A DNA stretch of 64,000 nucleotides from assembly GCA_039619475.1 (NCBI GenBank), contig CM077116.1:151297088-151361087 (forward strand), written 5' to 3'. Source of the stretch: Icerya purchasi (taxonomy: Eukaryota; Arthropoda; Insecta; Hemiptera; Monophlebidae). Positions 41,401 through 51,600 of this stretch are shown in pieces; the first letter of the stretch is position 1, and every line of letters starts with the position of its first letter. The notes beneath the pieces are model-generated. The model searched no databases and was not told the DNA's origin. It worked only from the letters and a program-made list of their open reading frames with translations. Made by a program: the position numbers and the translations under genes.

Positions 41401-43134
41401 TATAAAATAATTAGTAACATATACGCTGCAGTTAATACAGCAATGCTTAAAAGAGCAAATTACACGAAAGTTTCTTAATTAATATCATTATACGTTTATT
41501 AGTTAAAATTATATAATTTATCCTTATCGGTAATGACAAAATGCACTTTTTAATTTCTAAAACAAATAAAGACGATTGTATACATAATTTTTCTTAAAAT
41601 ATCATTACGTTTAGAAATATGCAGCCAATATTATTTAAATAACACACAGGCAATTAAAAAGTAATACACATTCGTATTTTCCGAATTCTTACCAATTTCA
41701 TAATTAATAAATTGGCGTAATAAGTGAACATAGAATTATTCGCTGTTGCGTTTTGCACATTCAAAATGTTTAAATCGGACTATTCGCGTTACTTTGCTTC
41801 TGAAAGTGTTTTTTACAATGAGTGCGCTCAAGTTTTCTTCGAAATAAAATACGAAACGTTTGCAAATGCGGGAGACAATTGGTTAAAAGTGTGAACATTT
41901 TATGTTAAGCATTTAGAACGATAAAAGAAACAGTCGTCAAGTACTAGAACTGTTACCATAATAAAATTTGCAGAGTATATAAATGACTTTCATGCGAGAT
42001 CAGAAAAAAAGTCGGGCTTCTTTTTAATTATTTAAGAAGCAGAGCTTAATTACACACCTTCATTATATGAAGTAATTTTAACATGAATATTTTTTGTAAT
42101 TATATATTATGGCACAATTGTGATTAGTGTTTGCAGCCAACGTCCAGTAGCATAGAATACGTATCAATCTAAATGAATCTACACCTGTTTATTAATATTT
42201 ACAAATATAAAATAAATAAACATCTTAATAACAGACAAAAATAAGTATAAAATAATTTAACGTTTCTAAAATAAGATATTTAATTTAATACAGTAAATTA
42301 TTTTATAATTATTTTTGTTTGTTATTGAGGTGTTTATTCATTTTATATTTATGTGTATAAATGTTACCCAAAATTAATAATTTTTCGTATACTTGCCGGT
42401 TATGATAATTTGTATTTTTTCAATAAGTCGTAAAGTAAAATAAATTTAAAAATATTCAAAGAAATTTACAATGAAATACAAAATACACCGTGAAAGATAA
42501 ATAAATAAATATTACAATTGACATTTCTAGTGAGGATAATTAATATATTACGCAAGTATGCAGGACTATGTGACTGACTATACAATCACTTGTTGCTGCG
42601 GTAGGTTCAAATGCGCGCCATGTCTACTTCGTACGGTAGCAGTCATTAAGCTTAGTGGTATATCATTGCTTTCTACAGGACTATTAAGATTATTTATTTT
42701 TAATAATTTTCACTTTTCGCTGCTGCATCCGAACTCGCACAGCGACTTGGTTGTCCGCTTGCTCTAGCCACTCGGCTTGATAATTCTACATTCTGTTATC
42801 TTTTATTAAATGTCTCACGTTTTGCTATTTATTATCGAAGAAATTGCATCAATTTGTATTGAACATGAAAATTTGATATTTGTTTTTCGAAATCAATAAT
42901 GTTTTTTGGCAGAGCCAATTTATGCGCATAATTCGGAGTCTACTACTTTAACGTACGAATAAGTTTCATATGCGTATTAAGTAAAATAAAAATTGAGAAA
43001 TGACTTTTCAATTTTTCAGTTGCATTGCTTCAGGACAATGCTTAACACCATCTTGTCAGTATGGAATGTACGTTGAACAAATTGGAAGATGCCCAACGAA
43101 ATATGAAAAATTTGACGCAGATGACAATATATGA
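20185..43134 (+). CDS. Pvf: PDGF/VEGF-related factor (Pvf-like), six exons, 373 aa
   Basis: This encodes a secreted growth factor of the PDGF/VEGF family, which in insects signals through the Pvr receptor tyrosine kinase in blood-cell, border-cell and wound biology. The coding parts are 20185-20433, 21432-21639, 21732-21970, 26059-26237, 32054-32185 and 43020-43134; all introns are GT-AG and all phases agree. Residues 1 to about 24 form a signal peptide. The cystine-knot domain has its eight expected cysteines at C172, C197, C203, C209, C210, C217, C258 and C260, with the signature PSCIVLHRCSEDTGCC. A second Cys-rich region (C293-C360) has the CxC and PSCQYGMY...GRCP pattern seen in insect Pvf and VEGF-C tails. 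Candidate N-glycosylation sites include NIT and NHT in exon 4. Orthology to Pvf1, 2 or 3 cannot be decided here. Confidence 0.93.
21432..21639 (+). CDS. Pvf: Pvf-like exon 2: basic linker
   Basis: The acceptor is TTTTTCAG|AAA in phase 0. It encodes a charged, probably unstructured segment (KIRENQDTVND to SSPPVHNN) with KNPFIRHFKERLDRLSKDL, which could form a short helix. The donor is G|GTAGAT, leaving one base. The following intron is only 92 bp. Confidence 0.85.
21732..21970 (+). CDS. Pvf: Pvf-like exon 3: first six cystine-knot cysteines
   Basis: It carries FREVVCKEP and PSCIVLHRCSEDTGCC, the PDGF signature, and ends TVN|GTAAGT in phase 0. Two in-phase acceptors exist. AG at 21730-21731 is used here. 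AG at 21721-21722 would add three residues (A, S, A). Confidence 0.92.
23575..23737 (+). repeat. Left arm of outer inverted repeat (Pvf intron 3)
   Basis: About 160 bp that reappears inverted at about 25561-25737 with roughly 85% identity by eye. A shared core is TTTAACCGATCAGA...CTAATCGAGCTTTAATT. The pair encloses an inner inverted repeat, an RT fragment and a MITE. Confidence 0.75.
23795..24262. repeat. Inner palindrome, two ~130-bp arms
   Basis: About 23798-23930 and 24125-24258 are inverted copies. Shared blocks are AGCGCTAATAAC, TTTTCCTTTTTGATTTTATT and TTCCGCTGTTA. The spacer is about 200 bp. It lies inside the outer inverted repeat. Confidence 0.75.
24360..25240 (-). pseudogene. Non-LTR RT 3' fragment
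   Basis: The minus strand from 25233 encodes FFKYLGVTLDRSLTYNKYLE and LSKQLKTRVNLIKKFNQL, the RT thumb. Further on (about 24560-24420) it reads TGHGRCGYMMYKWGFRESPG, then CCCGSPRQTMQHIV, a Cys/His-rich C-terminus like that after RNase H or RT in I/jockey-type LINEs. Frame breaks and lost catalytic blocks show a dead fragment. Confidence 0.75.
25298..25531. mobile_element. Palindromic MITE with TA target duplication
   Basis: 234 bp with long terminal inverted repeats. The left end is CAGGGTGCGGCAGCATAACT; the right end read on the minus strand starts with the same 20 bases. Homology continues for about 75 bp on each side. TA flanks both ends (25296-25297 and 25532-25533), pointing to a Tc1/mariner-type mobiliser. 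No coding content. Confidence 0.88.
25561..25737 (-). repeat. Right arm of outer inverted repeat (Pvf intron 3)
   Basis: Inverted partner of 23575-23737, with shared core AAGCTCGATTAGCATCA...CTGATCGGTTAAAA. The two arms probably come from two oppositely oriented copies of one element or from a foldback element. Confidence 0.75.
26059..26237 (+). CDS. Pvf: Pvf-like exon 4: last cystine-knot strand
   Basis: The acceptor is TTTTGTAG|CAG in phase 0. It encodes the end of the domain with FVNHTVCKCR, the 'eHt.C.C' strand that closes the knot, then an acidic linker. The donor is CCCAG|GTAAAA, leaving two bases. Confidence 0.9.
27850..29790 (-). pseudogene. hAT (ZMYM1-like) transposase remnant
   Basis: Minus-strand pieces in order start with a TTF/BED-like zinc finger start (NAFFCFVCLLFGGDDNWTGR, near 29690-29620). 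Next comes the HEKIKKHEKSVKHKNN linker, then the RNase-H-like catalytic region with FIALMADDTTDVSTRTQIVL. After frameshifts come HTYDEAAVMSGHAGGVNKKI and YCYAHQLNKLLEQ. The C-terminal dimerisation region ends with SETETCFSSLKKIKTFLKST and DEDRLS (about 27990-27920). At least four frame breaks separate these, so no functional transposase is made. Host genes named ZMYM1-like share this domain, but the flanking TIRs and duplication identify it as the transposon. Confidence 0.88.
30138..30786. mobile_element. Non-autonomous hAT MITE nested in the hAT
   Basis: The left end TAGTACTGGGCGATTACGA and the right end on the minus strand, TAGAGCTAGACGATTACGA, agree at 15 of 19 positions. Identical octamers ATGTAGAT flank it at 30130-30137 and 30787-30794. 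It is 649 bp, with no coding content, and younger than the host hAT. Confidence 0.9.
32054..32185 (+). CDS. Pvf: Pvf-like exon 5: Cys-rich tail, first part
   Basis: The acceptor is TTTTTTAG|G, completing an Arg codon. It encodes RCLCPNPYIV and GNCVCNCNDDMAEC, a CxC-rich segment as in VEGF-C and insect Pvf tails. The donor is AA|GTAAGT, leaving two bases. Confidence 0.88.
32935..33275 (+). repeat. Direct copy of the inverted-repeat family
   Basis: This segment (from TAGGATTCCGTGCACG to CGTAGAAGCTCTTTT) is repeated in the same orientation at about 33715-34045, with local deletions and substitutions. It shows that the family had internal or tandem duplication before the large inverted repeat formed. 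Confidence 0.75.
33281..34480 (+). repeat. Left arm of 1.2-kb inverted repeat
   Basis: This arm starts TATATTCATAGATAGAG and ends TATGCACATG.CCGT. The same sequence lies inverted at 36571-38192. Identity by eye is roughly 97-99%, and two 84-codon open frames in the arms differ at only two residues. The conserved short open frames are explained by recent duplication and show no known domain. Confidence 0.9.
34481..36570. other. 2.1-kb loop of the inverted repeat
   Basis: It contains the Penelope-like RT remnant (34490-35240, minus). A divergent duplicate of part of the arm lies at about 36330-36545, with blocks such as GAAAGTTTCGTTAAG and TTTTGAGCTTTCAGCGC. About 35240-36330 is without a recognised family. 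Confidence 0.6.
34490..35240 (-). pseudogene. Penelope-like reverse transcriptase remnant
   Basis: The minus strand from about 35200 encodes MTMGSRLVSTFTNILME, like the 'G.PMGSPLS..LAeifM' block. It continues with FRDIDDTFIY (like RYVDDTF), then YNNIKFTM.RESNTRLVFLD and IFIHRNNN. Next come RSIRTDRHL.KNSHH and ELKRLKEVTIKNGYY. This is the order of motifs in Penelope-like RTs. Stops and frameshifts make it dead. Confidence 0.75.
36571..38192 (-). repeat. Right arm of 1.2-kb inverted repeat
   Basis: Inverted copy of 33281-34480, interrupted by a 416-bp MITE at 37150-37565. Removing that insert and one 8-bp duplication restores collinearity with the left arm. Because both arms lie in Pvf intron 5 the primary transcript could fold into a very long hairpin. 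Confidence 0.9.
37150..37565. mobile_element. hAT-type MITE with exact 8-bp TSD, nested in right arm
   Basis: The left end GAAGGTCGTGTCCA and the right end on the minus strand, CAGGCCCGTGACCA, are flanked by identical octamers GCCCAGGC at 37142-37149 and 37566-37573. The sequence is homologous to the MITE at 17027-17334 but contains an extra AT-rich stretch and an 18-base C-run. The uninterrupted left arm at about 33905 shows the empty site. Confidence 0.93.
38480..39035 (-). pseudogene. RTE-like endonuclease/reverse-transcriptase fragment
   Basis: The minus strand from about 39030 encodes AVGPDGIPTKCLKLINE, then SGTLPAEWFKSTFITLPKK, then CNDHRMISLMSCVLKILLK. VWTKIEENIGQTQFGFRN follows. After a deletion it gives NYLGHLMRGPKYELLQ, the C-terminal 'YLGHv.R..kY.ll' piece. 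This order fits RTE-type endonuclease/RT proteins. Stops and the missing catalytic palm show a dead, internally deleted copy. Confidence 0.78.
39036..42700. other. Unassigned intronic sequence
   Basis: AT-rich Pvf intron. A short inverted repeat with ACACCAATGTTATTGGTGT lies near 39432-39451. Simple AAAATA repeats lie near 41075-41104. No gene or transposon coding is recognised. Confidence 0.35.
42715..42775 (-). repeat. Weak tRNA-like (SINE-head-like) segment
   Basis: The minus strand reads AAGCCGAGTGGCTAGAGCAA and then, further on, GAGTTCGGATGC. These resemble an A-box region and a T-arm/B-box with normal spacing. The acceptor stem is not convincing. It may be an old SINE head or chance. 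Confidence 0.25.
43020..43134 (+). CDS. Pvf: Pvf-like exon 6: Cys-rich tail, terminal part
   Basis: The acceptor is TTTTTCAG|T, completing an Asn codon. It encodes CIASGQCLTPSCQYGMYVEQ, then IGRCPTKYEKFDADDNI and TGA at 43132-43134. The phase and Cys pattern both support it, despite the 10.8-kb intron before it. Confidence 0.87.
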
Positions 43135-43503
43135 AATATAGGTTTATACTGTGTTTCAGTATTACAAATATTATTAATTTTTATCCTTCTTATTGTTCTT
43201 GATATTTGTTTTATAGAATACGATTTTATTCTGTTTCTACTCATGAACAATTTGTGAATTTTCTGAAAATTTATAATTTATGTTGTTACCTAAAATAAGG
43301 ATTACTTGCGAAACAATGATTATTTATTTATTTTAAATTATTCATTGAGATTAATATACGTATTTGTTTTTTAAAGTTTACAAAAAGTAATTCAAAAAAT
43401 TTAAACACAATAATATTTTAAGTTCTTAGATGTTACGAAAAAAGAAGAAAAAAAAAAAATAATGATTTTATAAAATTTTTAACGAGAAATAATTTTTAGA
43501 AAA

Positions 43504-43509
43504 AATAAA
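43504..43509 (+). terminator. Candidate polyadenylation signal for Pvf-like gene
   Basis: AATAAA lies 370 bp after the stop codon in AT-rich DNA, just before LINE-derived sequence. Given the base composition the call is weak. Confidence 0.3.
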
Positions 43510-43519
43510 TGCACATTAG

Positions 43520-44095
43520 ACAGGTTTTCCTTATCGTTGTGGATTCCTAGGGCAACGAGATAATGGATCAACCAATTCTTTCTTCTCCGGTGGCAGATTC
43601 TTGGGCACATTTTCAGCCTATAATATTGTTCTTTCCTCAGTCGCTCATTCTAAACTGTAGTTTAACCCCTATTCTTCTTCACTTTCCAATCCTGTCTTTT
43701 TTTTACCTCTATTCAGCCTTTTCTTAAACCATTCGTAATCTCAGATATTTGTCGCCTTCGGTTTAATTATACTCACCTTCCTGCATCATTCTCTCGGTTT
43801 TTTTCTGCTTCTACTCCATTTTTTCCGTTTAATTTTCTTTCATATGCTTTTCTCATGACCTCGATATTATGTTTTATTTGAATGTTTGACCTTTTTTTAC
43901 TGAATAATCGTCCTATTTTTCTGAAACTTTCTTCTTATATTCTCTCATTTCCTTCTACTTCTGTTACCTCTACACTCGAACTATTTTTATTCTCTATCTT
44001 TAAATGTTTAAAAATATAAATTTATTTTCTCCTTCTCCCCATTTCTTGGGCTAATATCCTCGTTAACAAACAAAAGGACTGAGAAGTTTTTCATG
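43520..44095 (+). mobile_element. 3' fragment of the I/R1-like LINE
   Basis: Plus-strand text such as ISDICRLRFNYTHLPASFSR aligns in sense with ITKLSRLRFSHSLLPS of the LINE at 6440-9475. The 3' end CTTGGGCTAATATCC matches GCTGGGCTAATGTTC at that element's end. Stops and deletions show a decayed truncated copy. It lies between the two convergent host genes. Confidence 0.6.
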
Positions 44096-45455
44096 CAGTT
44101 TCATCGGTAAGTGCAAAAACTGTTCTAAACGGTTCAAAAACAATTGTTCTTTTTAATCACTGTTAATTTGCCTTCACTATATAGCATATTGCTAATTCAA
44201 TTTAGTACAAACGCAAACTTTTATAAAATCTTCTTTATGACTAAATGCACTGGGTAACAACTCTTTTTCATGGTTCCGTGACTCTTCCTCTCCACTGATA
44301 CTACATCGTCATCTCCGGTATTAATCAATCAGCACTCAGTATTTAATACAATGTTCGTTTAAAATTTTCTTAACGCGATAAGTCGATTGTATATATCGTT
44401 GCAGAAAAAGTGTTACAAAATGTTTTTTTTACGTTTGTTGATCCTAACTTTGTACCGAAGCATCTGCGTTCCCATGTTTACAGGAACTATTTATTCGGCA
44501 AAAAATTCCTTATTACAACCGTCATTGTTAAGATCACCTCCTCGGACACCATATGTGTATGTGTGTGTAAAAAAAGTATAGCTTACTGTCTTACTAGAAA
44601 GCTCTCTTATTTCTCAGTGCACTTGGTTATTTTCATTGTTATTTTTTAAATATTAATTACTATTTACCAATAAATTATTTTTTTGAAAAAATTTTAGATG
44701 AAACATACCAGCATTAATTAATTAAAAATAAACTCATTTTATAACGATTTTAAAACATTTATAGGTATTAATATAAGACTTTTTTGTTTCAACAACTACC
44801 CTCATTGCGTGTAATAATATTTAGACACCGCAGCTGTTATCAATGAAATTCTACAAAAGTAATAGTTTTGGAGAAAAAAAATTAATATATAAATTCAGAA
44901 TTGTAATAAAATGTGTATTTTACGGTATAAACGTATAAATGTAAACGTGTTTTGTAATTAGAGATATTTAATTTCTTCTACATTACCGGAACACGTCAGC
45001 TATTAAAAAGTATAATAAGAATCGTTAAAACATAAAATCAAATCGTATTTAAAGGAGGTATCTTAAAATAATCGGAACAAACAAATGAAATAACAGCTGC
45101 TCGATAGTGACGTAATAGCTGCTGATTTAGTTTGAGACCTTATACTGCGAGCTCAACTGAATGGTTAACAAATTCACGAACATGTTCGTGCTAGCCATGT
45201 TTCCGCTTCATAACTTGTCTTTCCAAACAGTGGAAAAATAATAGCTGCTTGTTCTATAAACATAATACAGGAACTTTTACGATTCATCTTACACTCTTTT
45301 TCGTCTATTCTTCAAAGTAGATCTTTGCGCATATATATATATATATATATATATTATGTATATTCCCCCTTGATAAACATTTTTTTTTTTTTTTTTCATA
45401 CAAGTTCGTAATATAAATAAGTGTGCCGCTGTCTTTCAGTATGTTAACGCGATTA
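44096..45455. other. Intergenic DNA between Pvf and CD36 3' ends
   Basis: The converging transcripts probably end in this area, but no AATAAA could be tied to the minus-strand gene. (TA)n lies at 45331-45354 and a T-run at 45380-45397. Nothing else is recognised. Confidence 0.35.
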
Positions 45456-45648
45456 CTAATATCTTTTAATTAAAGTGAATATTAAGAAAACAGCAGCACA
45501 ACAGACTATCATAAATCCGAGAGAGCGCAAGATGTTTGGGATAGTAACTGCGAGAAAAGTAATTCTGTGAAGAATGCTTTCCGGCATTACGGCATACTGA
45601 TCAAACCATACGATCGGAACATACATTTCTGGAACGTTTTCGATCATG
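45456..45648 (-). CDS. CD36-family last exon with C-terminal membrane span
   Basis: The acceptor is CTTTTGCAG|C, completing a Ser codon. It encodes [20 protein letters not shown] and then a hydrophobic span ending [10 protein letters not shown] and TAG. 'lP.lWF' followed by a membrane span is the family's C-terminal layout. The cytoplasmic tail is very short. Confidence 0.92.
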
Positions 45649-48600
45649 CTGCAAAAGTTACAGAAAAAATGGCAAATTATCAAAAATAATATAATATGTC
45701 GTTTTAATTTAAAATGTTTTCGCCAGTGGTACGCGCACGATTTTTGTAAGGTACTTTTATATTCGATGTAAACAACTTTGTTATTTATGACACATTTTAA
45801 TTTTCGTTTTACAATATAATACTCGTAAGTAAATTCGTTTGCAAAACAATCGCAAATTACGATGTGCGATATATGTACGATTACTCTGATTCGCACACGA
45901 GCATTTTCAAACCGCTGAACGGGAATTTATGATGTTTGCGCTTTCTAATTGGCAACGAACTGTTTTGAAACCATTAAAGTAAACCGCTGACTGCAATCAA
46001 ATGTTTTTTAACTCGCGATTTTATGTTCTTATCTCTAATGCTGTAAAACGTCAGATGAAAAAAAGAGGGGAGAGGGAATTCCGATAAAGCGAAATTCCAA
46101 TACAACCAATTTTCACGATGTAATTTTAATAGACAATTAATTATATAGCCCGGAGCAAAAAAAAAAAAAAACAAAAAAAAAACAAGGTTTTATAAAGTTA
46201 AATTTTTTACGTGCACCTAAAAGTATACTTTACCTTGTATATTTAATATATCTCTACGCAACTGAATACATTTTTTTTTTGAAATCTACAATTTTTTCAC
46301 TCAGAATATTAAGCTTTTCATAATGAAAAAATTATTTTGTTCTAAAAGAGGTCGATATAGCGTACCTCAAAAACTAGATCTGATAGACAATCTAACAGTT
46401 GCTTTCGATTCTACACCCTAAACTTACTTAGAAACAGTTCAAAAACAGCAGGCACCAAAATGTGTGTTAAGATGTGTTATCAACAACTCTAGGGACAGAT
46501 TTAATCACTAATAAGTTTAAGTAAGCGTACAGGGAAAAAAAACGAAAAAATCGATAACAAAAAAATACAGTGCATTTGTCCTACCAAATAGGGAAAGAAG
46601 TTAATAATTTTATAGTTACTATACAAAGGATTTATTTTACGTGCGCAAAAAATTATTTAATACTAACTTCAAAAATTTTGATATTAAAGAAAAGCTGTAT
46701 CACACAATTCTGAGAGAGCATCCCCTAGTTTAGTTATACATTTCGAAAAAATTAAAATTTACACCCATTTATTTATTTACAATTCTGATAAACAGTAATT
46801 ACGTATGAAATAAGTTCCCTTAAAAAAACACGTTTTTTCTCACATTTTAATCATTTAAAAAACTGCCGAATCAAATACAATTTTTATTTTTCGTTTGCGG
46901 CCGTAATTTCAGCTAAGACTATACTCCGTTTTAGTTCACGACCAACCCAGAACACATATCAAATATTGCCTTCTCAGTCATTTTGTAATCTTTGCCATAT
47001 TCTTGGATTTCAAACTACATACCGAGCATATTGAAATAGTTCAATGCGGTGTTTCGGACAAAATCTTGTGTTTTTTCTTGCCTGGTATAAAGTTGACGCA
47101 GAAACTTATTGTTAATCTAAGATATAGTCTAATCCGTGGTTATTTAATGCGATTATCGTTTAATGATAAAAAAAAAGTTTATCGTCGAAAAAAGGAAAAA
47201 GTTATTGGAGTTCTTCTGGGTAAATAATAGAAGTTCGTTCCAGAGTTATGTTATATTTCGGCACTGAATAAAGTTTCAACTGGTATTTAATATTTTATAA
47301 ATTACGACGGTAAAAATACGAACTTCTTTCGCCAGTTTTTTTCCTACCTACTCGACGAAATGGTTTTAACACGATTTAATGACGTAGAAATGAAACGAAA
47401 AAAAAAAAAAAAAAAAAAGTATGTATTTACATTTGCAGCCGATTTTCATTAGTAAGTAGTAAAAAGTATGTGCATCAAATGACGTGGTTGCAGGGAGTCG
47501 AAAAAAAAAAAATATATATATAGATATACACTTGCGCGTATTGCAATTCATTTATACTTTATGCGAAATAGTAAGTTAACAGAAAACATAAGGTAAGAAA
47601 CACGCTTTCTTTAGAATAAAACTGAAGAAAAAATCAAATAGAATTGTTATCTCGTATTTCAATTAAAAGAACAATAGTGCAGTGCGTTAATGACTTTTTC
47701 AAAAGCTGATTTTAAGGTAACATTATACTAACATTATTTCCGTATAAAATAACTCAGTATGATTTCAAGCGATATAATATCTTTTAAAACGAACGTAAAA
47801 TGAATAATACAAACCTTATACCCTGTAAAGGCTCCAGAAAAACGTTGATTTGTAATCTAGCGTTTACTTCGATCAAAATGCCGGTATTCTAAAAGGATAA
47901 ATAAAAATATATGATTATAAGCGTACACAAGTAATGTTAAACATTTTAGTACATTCGTAATAAAAATAGCACTGAAACGATTTCTTACATTTTCGAAATA
48001 TTTCAGGCTTAATTTTTAAAATGCAAAAAACAATCTGTTACTTCGAATTTTATTTTAAAAAAAAAGTCATAGAAAATTTAATCAGTTACCAGTCACACAA
48101 TTTCACCGCAAACGAATAATTTCAAATCTACAGACCGGGCGAGGTGTCACGAGTATATATAACCAAAAGCATTAAATTACCTAAAGACTCACTAACCACC
48201 ATTAATTCAGCTAATCTTTTTATTAAAGAACTCACTGCTCCGCTTATCCTTCAATTTGTTTCTTTTTTTTTTCTTTCTTTTATTAAACTTAAAAATTAAC
48301 ACCTTAAGTATTATCAAAACATCGAAAAAATATACGCTGATCACTTGAAAAACACTAAACGGATTAGTTAGGATGAAGTTACTTAATTTTTGTAATGATA
48401 AATGAAATTTTAAACACTGTCCACTTAACGTTAAAGACAATTACTATTTAGAATATGAGAAAAACGCTTAACCTATTGCATTATCCCTCCACTAATTCAT
48501 ATAAATTCTACCAAATACGCCGAAAAAGAAAGGTTGAACTTTTAGTTAATATTTTTTTTACAAAATCCATACTCAAAATAATCACCTTTCAACCATCATC

Positions 48601-51600
48601 GAAAATTAACATCTAAAAGAGGTGATTATGTTGCACAACAAAAAAAAAAAAATTGATAAAAATAACATTAAATTATTTTTAACTATAGAAATATGTAATA
48701 CCATACGCAAATTATGTAACATTCGAAATATCTGAACCATTTTAATCATAAATTTACCAAAGCTAGCTAAAATTAAACGCGCTATTATTAATGATACGAA
48801 AACAACGGCATGCCGGAAAATGTGGAGACTACCGAAGTATCAGTTTAATGAGTCAACTACGAGTATTAAAAAGATTTCCTAGAATTACACGCTCAAGAAT
48901 GTACAAGAAAATGAAAATTGAATGACGCTCAATTCGAATTTAACCTAGGTACTAGGAACGTTTATTCAGTATTAGAACGTTAGTTCAACGCTGCGGAGAC
49001 GTTGCACGCCCGGTATTCGTATGCTTTTTTTGATTTTTAAACAGCTTTTGATTCGGTAAAGCACAGCAAATTGATGAGTATTTTCGAAAAAATAAGCATT
49101 AGTGACCTTAGATATTTATATGTATTACAAATTAACTGAACAGCTGCAAAACAAAATGTACGGAGATTAACAGAAAGGATAAAATCATAATAACTTCCCC
49201 ACTCACAGCTTATGGGTAAAACTGAGAGAAAATCAAAAATGTTGAACATCTAGACAGTAATATAAATAAACAATGGAATATAAGCGAAGAAATAAAAATA
49301 AGAATTGAAAAAGCTCGAAATGCATTTTTCAAGTTAAAAATGATGTCACGTAGTAAAAATAAAAAAGTAGAACTAAAAAAATGACGCCAATGAAATGCTA
49401 CATATTGTTGCTAAGCTAAAAGTTGGACATTAACGAAGGTAGTGGAACGAAAACTAGACGTCTTTCAGATGTAGCCCCTTACAACAGTAGAATACTTGGA
49501 ATAAAATGGACGGACAAAATACGAAATTCAGCGGCACTAAATTGATTGGGCAAATGTAAAAAAGCAGCAAAAGAAATTAAACATCGTAAATTAAAGTACT
49601 CCAGACATCAAATGCACCATACCCGAGATAACACAGTATTCTTCACCTTCCGATGCAAGGCAAGATCGCTGAAAAAAAGACCATTACAATGGTATCAATG
49701 TCCACAACCAAACTGTTCCGAGAAGTCCGAGATAAACGAACAATTGCCAAAATGATTAATTCTACATTTTTCTTAGTCTTCATTTATCGAAAAAAAAAAA
49801 AACAATAGTTCCGTTCCCTAAACGGGATAAAGACCAATAATTAGTTTCGAAGTACAGACCCAATGATATCCCTTGTTAATAACTTTAGTAAAATTGCGGA
49901 AAGTCTGATTTTAGTAAGATTGTATGAATATCGCATAATTAATTTTACCTAATAATCTGTTTACGGCTCTACATACCGATTTCATTACTGACAACTAGAA
50001 TAAACATACTGCAATGCTGTTAAACCGAAAAGATATTTAACACTACACGGCATCTCGGCTTAACGTACAAACTGCTTCCATTTTCCCGAACCACTTAGTT
50101 AAACTCTTTAACAGTTATTTAACCGAAAGAGGATGTCTTTGTGAAAATCAATAACACTCAATCCTTAAAAAGGTCTCCAATGCAGGAGTGCCGTCGTAGA
50201 ACAACGTTTTTAGTCTGTTTCTTTTTGCCCTTTATTTTGGTAATTATTTGTTTATTCTGTAATCATTTTTTTTATTTGCTACCGTGCGAGCATATTAAAT
50301 AACTGAATAAAAAGGGATCATTTTAAATTTTATCAGCGAGAAGGCGGAACTGCTTATCATCTGGCCGAATTCAAATTAAATAATGTAAAATTTCGTTAAA
50401 ATCAGGAAAACTAACAACGTCGTCTTTTATTTCTGTTAAATTGCGCGATTGATAAAAAAAACATTTTTATTGGGAATAATGAAGCACCTTGATTGCTTCT
50501 TCTTCTGTTTTCTGTTCTAATCTTAACGAAACAACCATTTTAATTATTTATCAAAACAAATTACGACGTAAATTTAACCATCAAAAATATAACTTTGCTA
50601 ATTTTCCGTGTTGGTACATAAAACCAAAAATTCGCAACTAGTTTTATGTACATTATCCAAACAATCGCTTTGATTTGATTAGTGATAATACCAGCGTAAA
50701 AAGAAGGAAAAAACCATACACGGAGAACCGCACAACTAAAATTCGACAAATATTAAACCTCTATCGATAACTTTTTTATTTAAACATAACATACTTTGAA
50801 CTTTTGAAATAAATATAACACACTTTAATACACAATACTATTATTATTTATTTAATAAAGTAAAAACACTGACTAGTTTCGGATAATTGTATCCATTTTC
50901 ATAGTGATACACCCTGTCAAGAAACTATCGGGAATTGTCAATTTAAATCTCCCGGGTAATAGCTAGGTGGATAATTTTTTTTTTCCAGGTTGGTACAACT
51001 GTTTTGTATTATGATGCCTATTTTTAGCGCGATCTGTCAACCAGTGTGTTTACAGCAGCTGTTAAAATCAGTCGACCTTGAAGTGTTTTGTCGAAGTTTT
51101 ACAATGAGTGAAAATATTGAACAACGTACTTGTGTTAAATTCTGTGTTTCGAACGAAATTTCTTGTGCCGATACACTGAAAATGTTACAGAAGGCTTTTG
51201 GTGAATCTGCTTTATCAAAAACGCGGGTTTACGAGTGGTACAGAGCGTTCAAGGATGGTCGGGAGACGGTCGAAGACATGCCTCGCTCTGGACGGCCTTC
51301 AACGAGTGTGACCGATGATAACGTCGATAAAATCAAGGAAATCGTTGCTGAAAATTGTCATGTGAGCTTGAGAGAGATGGCTCATGGATTGGGCATGTCA
51401 CACGAGAGCGTACGTACGATTGTGCACGAAAAATTGGGTATGCAACGCGTTGCGGCTCGGCTTGTTCCGAAAGACCTGAATTTCTTTCAAAAAAAGTACC
51501 GAGAACAGGTAGCTGCAGACATGCTGGATCGAGCCAATTTGGATCCTACCTTCTTGGAAAAGATAATTACTGGTGACGAGACATGGGTGTACGAGTACGA

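Larger units (their letters stand above)
32186..43019 (+). other. Pvf-like intron 5
   Basis: This 10.8-kb intron carries the 33-38 kb inverted repeat, a Penelope-like remnant, a MITE and an RTE-like fragment. A (TA)n microsatellite is at 32485-32510. About 39035-42700 is AT-rich with no feature recognised. Confidence 0.75.

Noticed and set aside
45649..45896. Extension of the last CD36-family exon to the open frame's ATG at 45896
   Set aside because: The strong acceptor TTTTGCAG at 45649-45656, the phase and the family alignment place the exon start at 45648; the upstream residues do not resemble the family.
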